Part shown: piece by piece, positions 58,299-64,000 of the stretch
Position numbering within the stretch: the first letter of the stretch is position 1
How the letters are laid out: the number at the start of each line of letters is the position of its first letter
Assembly: GCF_004365705.1 (NCBI RefSeq)
Contig: NZ_SOBN01000001.1
Location: 930,001 to 994,000 of the forward strand
Origin: Streptomyces sp. 846.5
GTDB taxonomy: Bacteria; Actinomycetota; Actinomycetes; Streptomycetales; Streptomycetaceae
Direction: 5' to 3'
Length of the DNA: 64,000 nt
Position numbers and translations under genes: made by a program
Notes under the pieces: model-generated
What the model was told of the DNA's origin: nothing
The model's input: only the letters and a program-made list of their open reading frames with translations
Database searches by the model: none

Positions 58299-59672
58299 CT
58301 ACACGGCCTTCCCCGGGTTGAGGATCCCCTCGGGGTCGAACACCGAACGCAGTTGGCGCTGCAGGGCAAGGTTCCGCTCGCCCAACTCGTCCACCAGCCA
58401 CCTCCGTTTGAGCACCCCGATGCCGTGTTCCCCGGTCAGCGTGCCACCGAGGCGCAGCGCCATGGTGAAGATCGCGTCGGCGGCCGCCCAGACCTCCTCG
58501 TCCAGCTCGCGGTCCCGGTCGACCACGATGATGGGGTGCAGGTTGCCGTCGGCCGCGTGCGCCATGGTGAAGACCGGTACCGCGAAGGTGCGCGAGATCT
58601 CCTGGATCTCCGCGACGGCCTCGGCCAGTCGGGTGCGCGGCACGGCGACATCCTCGATCAGCACCCGTCCGCGCCGCTCCAGGGCCGGCAGGGCCCGGCG
58701 GCGGACCTCCAGCAGCCGTTCGGCCTCGGCCGCTCCCTCGGCCCGCGAGACCGTCGTGGCATGGCGCAGCAGCACCTCGTGGATCTGCTCCGCCTCGGCC
58801 TCGGCAGCCGACCCGTCGGTCTGGACCAGCAGGAACGCCCCAGCAGCGGCTCCGGCGCCGCCCGCGCTCCCGTCGTTCCCGGCCGGGCCGAATGCCTCCT
58901 CGATCGCGGCCAGGGTCGCCGTGTCCAGCAGTTCGGCGACGGCGGGCTGCAGTCCCGCCGCCGTGATCGCCGTGACAGCAGCGGCTGCTGACGTGATGTC
59001 ATCGAAGTAGGCGGCAAGGGTCGCGGTGGCCGCCGGCAGCGGCCGGAGCTTCAGCGTCGCCGCGACGACCACGCCGAGCGTCCCTTCCGAACCGACGAAC
59101 AGACTGGTGAGGTCGTAGCCGGCAACGCCCTTGACGGTGCGTCGGCCGGTACTGATCAGCTCGCCGTCGGCGAGGACGACGTCCAGGCCGAGCACCGAGT
59201 CGCGGGTGACCCCGTACTTGGCGCAGCGCAGCCCCCCGGCGTTGGTGGCGATGTTGCCGCCGATGGTGGAGATGGCCGCGCTGGCCGGGTCGGGGGCGTA
59301 GCGCAGGCGCTGGGCCGCCGCTGCCCGGTCGAGGTCGGCTGTGATCACCCCCGGCTCGGCGACGGCGAGTTGGTCCTCGGCGGAGATCTCCCTGATCCGG
59401 TTCATCCGGGACAGGTCGAGCACGAGGCTGCCGTCGGTCGCCGCCGCGCCGCCGGAGAGCCCGGTGCCCGCCCCGCGGACCACCACCGGCGTCGCGGTGA
59501 CCTGGGCGTGCCGCAGCAGCGCCTGAACGTCGGCCACCGAGGCGGCGAAGGCCACCCCGGCGGGCAGGCCCTTGGGCAGCCAGCCGGAGCGGTCGAGCCG
59601 GTGGGCGGCGATGACGTCCGGGTCGGTGCTGAACTCGCCGTCCGGCAGGTGCAGCCGGTGCGGCGCGGTCAT
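58299..59672 (-). CDS. FAD-binding oxidase (GlcD/VAO type)
   Basis: 457 residues of the VAO/PCMH flavoprotein family, glycolate- or D-lactate-dehydrogenase-like. The FAD-binding loop is TPVVVRGAGTGLSGGAAATDGSLVLDLSRM, with TIGGNIATNAGGLRCAKYGVTRD and GYDLTSLFVGSEGTLGVV. The C-terminal cap ends with AHAADGNLHPIIVVDRD, GGTLTGEHGIGVLKRRWL and DPEGILNPGKAV, all typical. It probably oxidises a 2-hydroxy acid. It overlaps the upstream acyl-CoA-dehydrogenase-like gene by 4 bp, so it is the last gene of the sulfonate-type operon. It may process the carbon product of desulfonation. Confidence 0.88.
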   Translation of the reverse strand: MTAPHRLHLPDGEFSTDPDVIAAHRLDRSGWLPKGLPAGVAFAASVADVQALLRHAQVTATPVVVRGAGTGLSGGAAATDGSLVLDLSRMNRIREISAEDQLAVAEPGVITADLDRAAAAQRLRYAPDPASAAISTIGGNIATNAGGLRCAKYGVTRDSVLGLDVVLADGELISTGRRTVKGVAGYDLTSLFVGSEGTLGVVVAATLKLRPLPAATATLAAYFDDITSAAAAVTAITAAGLQPAVAELLDTATLAAIEEAFGPAGNDGSAGGAGAAAGAFLLVQTDGSAAEAEAEQIHEVLLRHATTVSRAEGAAEAERLLEVRRRALPALERRGRVLIEDVAVPRTRLAEAVAEIQEISRTFAVPVFTMAHAADGNLHPIIVVDRDRELDEEVWAAADAIFTMALRLGGTLTGEHGIGVLKRRWLVDELGERNLALQRQLRSVFDPEGILNPGKAV

Positions 59673-60844
59673 GCGCCAGGGGCGGCGGCGGCCAGCACGG
59701 CCGCGCCGATGGTGAGCAGCGAGGTGTCCTCCTGCGGTGCGTGGACTCCGGCCGACTGGATGTCGCGGAAGTGCCGTTCCAGCGGGTTGGCCTGGGCTAG
59801 GCCCGGATTGCCCAGCAGCCGCAGCCCCGTCTGCACGGCGGTGGTGACATGCCGGACGGCGACCACCTTCGCTGCCAGCGCCTCCGTCCCCGGGACGGCC
59901 AGGCCCCGGTCCAACCGGTCGGCGACCCCGAACACCAGCTGCTCGGCGGTCGACAGCAGCGTCTCGATCTCCCCCGCCGTCTGCTTGAACCGGTCCGTGG
60001 TGGCCAGCGGGCGGCCCAGGTTGCTGGGCACCCGCTCGTGCGCGAAGGTGTGCACGTACTCCTGCGCCGCGCGGGCGACCCCCAGGTACAGCGCGGACAC
60101 CAGGACGTGCACCCCGCCGCCGGCCAGGTTGTCCTGCTCGGCCTTGGCCCCGTACTCGGTGATGCCGAGGACGTTCTCCTCCGGGATCTCCACCTCCGTG
60201 AACGCGACGTCGTGGCTGCCGCTGGCCCGCAGTCCCAACTGCTGCCAGGTGGGCAGGATCTCGATGCCCGGGGAGCGGCCCGGGACGACGAAGGTGCCGA
60301 CCCGGGGAGTCTCCTCGTCGGTGGCCGCCCACACCAGGAAGTAGCTGAGCCCCTCGGCGCCGGTGACAAAGCGCTTGCGCCCGCTGACGGACCATCCGCT
60401 CCCGGTCCGCCGCGCCAGCGTCGCGGGGAGCCCGCCGCGGGCCGGGGAGCCGAGATCCGGCTCCACCCGCGCGTTGTTCAGCAGGGTGGGACGCTCGGCC
60501 GACTCGGCGAGCACCCGGGCGTAGAGCTCCTCGGGCCACGGCTGCCGCTGCTGGAAGGCGTGCGGCAGCAGCGTCATCGCGGTGATCAGCGCGACGGACG
60601 GATCGCCCTTGCCGAGAGCCAGCAGGATCGTCGCGAGTTCGGTGGAGTTCACTCCCGTGCCGCCGAACCGCGGATCGACCCCGGCGGTGAGCAGCCCGGC
60701 GTCGTGGACGACCTGGATCGCGGCGTGCGGGAAGGCCCCGCTGCGGTCGTACTCGCCGGCGGTGGCCGCAAGGGCGGCCGTCACCTGGTCCAGGCGGTCC
60801 AGTGCCGGTACGGGCAGCCGCCGGCCGGTCGCGGTCGTACTCAT
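59669..60844 (-). CDS. Acyl-CoA-dehydrogenase-like flavoprotein (SfnB/DszC type)
   Basis: 391 residues. The N-terminal helices (AALAATAGEYDRSGAFPHAAIQVVHDAGLLTAGVDPRFGGTG), middle domain (WSVSGRKRFVTGAEGLSYFLVWAAT, QLGLRASGSHDVAFTEVEIPEENVLG) and C-terminal four-helix domain are those of the acyl-CoA dehydrogenase fold. The subtype resembles SfnB and DszC-like FMNH2-dependent monooxygenases acting on organosulfur compounds, in which the usual acyl-CoA catalytic glutamate is not conserved. Overlaps by 4 bp both the SsuA-like gene before it and the FAD oxidase after it. A desulfurisation role is inferred from neighbours. Confidence 0.82.
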   Translation of the reverse strand: MSTTATGRRLPVPALDRLDQVTAALAATAGEYDRSGAFPHAAIQVVHDAGLLTAGVDPRFGGTGVNSTELATILLALGKGDPSVALITAMTLLPHAFQQRQPWPEELYARVLAESAERPTLLNNARVEPDLGSPARGGLPATLARRTGSGWSVSGRKRFVTGAEGLSYFLVWAATDEETPRVGTFVVPGRSPGIEILPTWQQLGLRASGSHDVAFTEVEIPEENVLGITEYGAKAEQDNLAGGGVHVLVSALYLGVARAAQEYVHTFAHERVPSNLGRPLATTDRFKQTAGEIETLLSTAEQLVFGVADRLDRGLAVPGTEALAAKVVAVRHVTTAVQTGLRLLGNPGLAQANPLERHFRDIQSAGVHAPQEDTSLLTIGAAVLAAAAPGA

Positions 60845-61899
60845 GACGCGGCCAGCGCGCTGGTGAGCCGGGCGGTGAGGGCGTCGCTCCAGTAGGAGGC
60901 CACGTCGACCTTGCCGGGCAGTGCGCCAAGACCGGTGAAGGCGTCGGCCACGTCCTGCTCCTTGCTGATCTGGTCGGCGCTGGTGGGCTGCACCGTGCTG
61001 GGCCGCTGCTTCTCGTCCGCGACGATCTGGCTCAGCGCCTCGCTCACCGGCTCGTTGGTGGCGGCCGCGGTGAGCTGGGCCAGTTCCGACTGGTGGCCGT
61101 TGCGCACATAGGCGTATGCCTTGTTGATCCGGGCCAGCAGGTCCACCAGGGCCGCCGACTGTGCGGCGTCGCCGACCAGCTTGGTCGACGCCTCCCAGGG
61201 AAAGTTGCCGGAGAGGATGGACTGACCGGAGCCGATGACGGTGGCGCCCTGCTGCTGCGTGGTGATGATCGAGTTGCCGTAGCTCGCCAGCGCGTCGATG
61301 GAGTGGCTGGACAGAGCGGCAACGCCGTCCTGCGGGGTGAGCGGCACCGCCTGGATGTCGGACCACTTCAGGCCGCTCTGCAGCAGCAGCTTGTAGAGGA
61401 AGTACTGCGCGGTGGTCGACTGCACATAGCCGACCTTCTTGCCCTTCAGCTGGGCGATGGAGGTGATCCCGGAGCCCTTGGCCGCGACCACGTTCTGCAG
61501 CAGGGTGTTGGTGCGCTGCACCGCGACCACCCGCCACTTGGGCGTGGTCGCGGCAGCTGCGAAGACCGGCGGGATGTCGCTGCTCGACGCCACGTCCAGC
61601 GCGCCCGCCTGCAGCGCCTGGAGCTGCTTGTTGCCGCCGGTGAAGACGGACCACTTCACCTTGTAGGGGGTGTTGTCGAGATGCGCGACCTGAAGCGCGG
61701 CCCCCACCTGGTTCCAGCCGGTCTGGCCGACCCGCAGGGTCACCGTGGACAGGTCGGCGGAGGTGACCGCGTTCTGCGCGCCGGAGGCCGTGGCAGCGGC
61801 GGCGGCGGCGGTGGACTTGGCCGAGGAGGCGCACGCGGCCAGCGGGAGAGTGAGCGCGGTGAGCGCGGCCAGCAGCAGGACAGGACGGGATCTGGACAT
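60841..61899 (-). CDS. SsuA-like sulfonate ABC transporter substrate-binding lipoprotein
   Basis: 352 residues with AAGGAAGAGCC before the ATG. Signal peptide with lipobox LTLPLAACASS. The NMT1/SsuA-like binding fold is visible: VTLRVGQTGWNQVGAALQVAHLDNTPYKVKWSVFTGGNKQLQALQAGALDVASSSDIPPVFA, the substrate-switch helix SIAQLKGKKVGYVQSTTAQYFLYKLLLQSGLKWSDIQAVPLTPQDGVAALSSHSIDALASYG, and FPWEASTKLVGD. Binds a sulfonate or related compound outside the membrane. Its permease and ATPase are not in the window and may lie beyond the right edge. A second SsuA-like gene is at 63114. Confidence 0.85.
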   Translation of the reverse strand: MSRSRPVLLLAALTALTLPLAACASSAKSTAAAAAATASGAQNAVTSADLSTVTLRVGQTGWNQVGAALQVAHLDNTPYKVKWSVFTGGNKQLQALQAGALDVASSSDIPPVFAAAATTPKWRVVAVQRTNTLLQNVVAAKGSGITSIAQLKGKKVGYVQSTTAQYFLYKLLLQSGLKWSDIQAVPLTPQDGVAALSSHSIDALASYGNSIITTQQQGATVIGSGQSILSGNFPWEASTKLVGDAAQSAALVDLLARINKAYAYVRNGHQSELAQLTAAATNEPVSEALSQIVADEKQRPSTVQPTSADQISKEQDVADAFTGLGALPGKVDVASYWSDALTARLTSALAAS

Positions 61900-61957
61900 G
61901 GCTCTTCCTTCTGGTACGAGGTCCGAGGGTGTGGTCGGTCGGGCGGGGATCGGCCGT

Positions 61958-63067
61958 TCAGCCGGCCAGCGCGGTGGCCTCCGGTCGGCGTGCCAGCTCC
62001 TGACGGACCAGCGGGAGGACGTACCGGGCGTAGTCGATGGCGTCGTTGAGCGGGTCGTAGCCGCGGATGGACAGCAGCTCGCAGCCGATGTCGACGTAGT
62101 CGAGCAGTGCCTTGGCGACCGTCTCGTAGCTGCCCACCAGCGCGGTCGAGCTGCCCGCCGCGTTGGTGGCGGTGACCAGCGGCGTCCACAGCGCGCGGTC
62201 GTGCAGTTCGCCGCGCGCGGCCACGTCCAGCAGTCGCTGCGAGCCCACGTTGGCGGGCCGCCCGTCGCCCGGGACGGGGTAGCGTGCGCCCGCCGGGGTC
62301 GCCGCGATGGTGCGCTGCACCTGGCCGAGGATCTGGTGGGCCTTGGCCCAGGCCAGCTCGTCGGTGGCGGCCACGATCGGGCGGAACGACACCCAGATCC
62401 GGGGGCGGGGGCGCCCGGCGGCGTCGGCGATCGCGTTGACGGCGGCGATCTGCTCGGCGGTCTCCTTGAGCGGTTCGCCCCACAGCCCGAAGATGTCGCC
62501 CTGGCGCCCGCCGACCCGGTATGCCTCCGCCGAGGAGCCGCCGACGGAGATCGGGATGGTGTCGCCGTAGGGCTTGATGTCGGTGGCGAAGTCCTCGAAC
62601 CGGTAGTACTCGCCCTCGTGGTCGAACGGACCGGTGCTGCTCCACACCTTCCGCAGGATTTGGATGAACTCCTCGGAGCGGTCGTAGCGCTGGGACTTCG
62701 TCAGGTAGTCGCCCTCGCGGGCCTGCTCGGCGTCGTTGCCGCCGGAGATGATGTGCAGCCCCAGCCGGCCACGGCCGATCCGGTCCAGGGTCGCCAGCGC
62801 CTTGGCGACCCTCGTCGGGAAGACGAAACCGGGCCGGTGGGCCAGCATCGGCTTGATCCGCTCGGAGTTGTTGACCACGAACTGGGCCACCTGCTCGGCG
62901 TCGACGCTGGCAGAGCTGTAGGCGACCAGGGTCCAGTCGAACCCTCCGTCGTCCAGCGCGCGGACGAAGCGGCGGGTGTAGTCGACGTCGAAGCCGCCGT
63001 GCCGTCCGGGGCCGGTCGCTTCGGTGGTGTTGGTGGTGTGGGTGGCGCTGATGAACTCGACGGGCAT
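61958..63067 (-). CDS. LLM-class FMNH2-dependent monooxygenase (SsuD-like)
   Basis: 369 residues of the bacterial luciferase-like family, closest in pattern to alkanesulfonate monooxygenase SsuD: FISATHTTNTTEATG, FDWTLVAYSSASVDAEQVA, MLAHRPGFVFPTRVAKALATLDRIGRGRLGLHIISGGNDAEQAREGDYLTKSQRYDRSEEFIQIL, and DTIPISVGGSSAEAYRVGGRQGDIFGLWGEP. The enzyme would release sulfite from a sulfonate using reduced FMN from a separate reductase, none of which is seen here. It lies between two SsuA-like genes in the operon; TGACCGGAGGTCGCC precedes the ATG. Confidence 0.87.
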   Translation of the reverse strand: MPVEFISATHTTNTTEATGPGRHGGFDVDYTRRFVRALDDGGFDWTLVAYSSASVDAEQVAQFVVNNSERIKPMLAHRPGFVFPTRVAKALATLDRIGRGRLGLHIISGGNDAEQAREGDYLTKSQRYDRSEEFIQILRKVWSSTGPFDHEGEYYRFEDFATDIKPYGDTIPISVGGSSAEAYRVGGRQGDIFGLWGEPLKETAEQIAAVNAIADAAGRPRPRIWVSFRPIVAATDELAWAKAHQILGQVQRTIAATPAGARYPVPGDGRPANVGSQRLLDVAARGELHDRALWTPLVTATNAAGSSTALVGSYETVAKALLDYVDIGCELLSIRGYDPLNDAIDYARYVLPLVRQELARRPEATALAG

Positions 63068-63079
63068 GGCGACCTCCGG

Positions 63080-63131
63080 TCACTGGGAGAGGTGTGTCAC
63101 TGGGTGCGGCGTGTCACTGGGAGAGGGCGTG
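63080..63131 (-). repeat. Three 17-18-bp tandem repeats at the 3' end of the second SsuA-like gene
   Basis: TCACTGGG recurs at 63080, 63097 and 63114, exactly 17 bp apart, with related flanks (AGAGGTGTG, TGCGGCGTG, AGAGGGCGTG). On the coding (minus) strand each unit ends CCCAGTGA, so the gene's own final codons and stop are followed by two further copies with TGA. Confidence 0.75.
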
Positions 63132-64000
63132 CGGGAAGAGCGAGGTGTCGACGGTCCCGGCCGCCTGCACGTCGCTGGGCAGTGATCCGATGTGGTTCAT
63201 CAGGTCGGCCACCGCCTGGACCTCCGTCACCACCTGTGGCGTGACGGGCTGCAGAGCACTCGCCCCCTGGGAGACGACGGTCCGGGCCACGCTCGGACTG
63301 ACGCCGTTCTTCTTCACGAAGACCTGCGCGTACTGGGCCGCGTGCGTGGTCGTCCAGGCGTAGGCCTTGGCGAGGCGCTGCAGGAAGTCGGCGATGGCCG
63401 CCTTGCGGGCCGGGTCGGCGATGGAGGACTGCGCGGCGGAGATGAACCCGACGCCGCTGGTACGGCCGGCCCTGCCGTCCACCAGCAACTGCGCGCCCTT
63501 CTCCACGGCGATGTCCTGGTACACGCCGAACGTCGCCCAGATCTGGATCTGCTTCGCGTTGAACGCCGCCTGCGCGGCGGTGGGCAGCAGGTACTCGACG
63601 TGCACGTCCGAGTAGCTCAGTCCGGCGTCGGCCAGTGCCTTGGCCAGCAGGTACTCGGCGATGCTGCCCTTGGCCGAGGACACCACCACGGTGCGGCCCT
63701 TGAGGTCCGCGACCGTCTTCACGGGTGATCCCGGCTGGGTCAGGATCGCCGTGCCCGAGCCGTTGGCCGTGGCGGCGGCGACCACCTTGATCTTCAGACC
63801 GCCGCTGATGGCCTGCAGGGTCGGCAGATCGGCGGCGGTACCGGTGTCGACCTTGCCGCTCTGCATCGCCTGGAACAGCGGCGCGGCACCCTGGAACTCG
63901 GCCCAACTGACCTTGTAGGGAGCGCCCTTGAGGGTGCCGGCCGCGTCGAGCAGGGTCTCCAGTCCGTGCGCCTGGTCCCCGAGCGTGAGCACGACCCCCG
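63114..64000 (-). CDS. SsuA-like substrate-binding protein, N-terminus beyond window edge
   Basis: About 295 residues are visible; the signal peptide and first residues lie past the right edge. The pattern is that of SsuA/NMT1 proteins: ETLLDAAGTLKGAPYKVSWAEFQGAAPLFQAMQSGKVDTGTAADLPTLQAISGGLKIKVVAA, VADLKGRTVVVSSAKGSIAEYLLAKALADAGLSYSDVHVEYLLPTAAQAAFNAKQIQIWATFG, and FISAAQSSIADPARKAAIADFLQRLAKAYAWTTTH. It is a paralogue of the 60841 protein; the two flank the SsuD-like gene. Probably binds a different sulfonate. Reads into the operon ahead of the monooxygenase. Confidence 0.85.
   Translation of the reverse strand, partial: GVVLTLGDQAHGLETLLDAAGTLKGAPYKVSWAEFQGAAPLFQAMQSGKVDTGTAADLPTLQAISGGLKIKVVAAATANGSGTAILTQPGSPVKTVADLKGRTVVVSSAKGSIAEYLLAKALADAGLSYSDVHVEYLLPTAAQAAFNAKQIQIWATFGVYQDIAVEKGAQLLVDGRAGRTSGVGFISAAQSSIADPARKAAIADFLQRLAKAYAWTTTHAAQYAQVFVKKNGVSPSVARTVVSQGASALQPVTPQVVTEVQAVADLMNHIGSLPSDVQAAGTVDTSLFPHALSQ

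Overview
The window looks like part of an actinomycete chromosome, most likely Streptomycetaceae. Evidence: very high GC with G/C-rich third codon positions, ECF and SigE-type sigma factors, LytR-CpsA-Psr enzymes, many secreted proteins, GTG and TTG starts, two genes with an early TTA (bldA-type) codon, and a DmdR/IdeR-like iron box. It resembles accessory or arm DNA: complete genes alternate with truncated, frameshifted or IS-scarred remnants. No tRNA, rRNA, CRISPR array, prophage or biosynthetic cluster was seen.

Layout. 1-6.9 kb: PucR-type regulator (cut by the window edge) divergent from a secreted lipase, an aldo/keto reductase behind a strong hairpin, a double-truncation scar (GH3-like tail facing a GNAT lacking its N-terminus), and a membrane protein/LCP pair. 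6.9-12 kb: ArsR sensor with an MgtA-like P-type ATPase, and a secreted sedolisin. 12-14.7 kb: decay zone with an IS701-type remnant, a headless XRE regulator and a headless LamG/lectin protein. 14.8-19.3 kb: LysM/L,D-transpeptidase, YcxB-like protein, and an ECF sigma/CU044_5270/beta-propeller cassette.

19.3-24.2 kb holds the most unusual locus: a two-TM small protein translationally coupled to a 1464-residue STAND-type NTPase with a TPR array and C-terminal membrane helices. Both carry the same short RHIM/BASS-like motif, once at the NTPase N-terminus and twice at the small protein's C-terminus. This is the layout of amyloid-signalling NLR/effector pairs, here with a possible membrane effector.

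24.2-28 kb: a small unknown gene, a second sigma factor/membrane protein pair, an AAA ATPase, a lipoprotein and a frameshifted gene. 27.9-31 kb: a clear M-box Mg2+ riboswitch, an MgtE-N/CBS protein and an Nramp-fold transporter whose metal-site motifs are those expected of Mg2+-type rather than Mn2+-type Nramps. 31-37.6 kb: an LAATG-anchored surface protein, PI-PLC with ricin-type lectin, a GntR(YtrA)/ABC operon and a hydrolase. 37.5-45 kb: SMP-30 with a shifted C-terminus, oxidoreductase, hydrolase and methyltransferase remnants, an MBL hydrolase, PadR with tandem operator repeats, a quinone-oxidoreductase-like enzyme and a lipoprotein. 45-52.6 kb: a TTA-containing sialidase-like secreted protein beside a duplicated remnant, a second LCP enzyme, MarR/PEBP, and a TTA-containing Ser/Thr kinase. 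52.6-56.5 kb: an FbpABC-type ferric iron importer behind an iron box. 57.4-64 kb: LysR and a sulfonate-type cluster (two SsuA-like proteins, SsuD-like monooxygenase, SfnB-like flavoprotein, GlcD-like FAD oxidase) running off the window.

All calls rest on reading the sequence and on remembered family features; no database search was possible.
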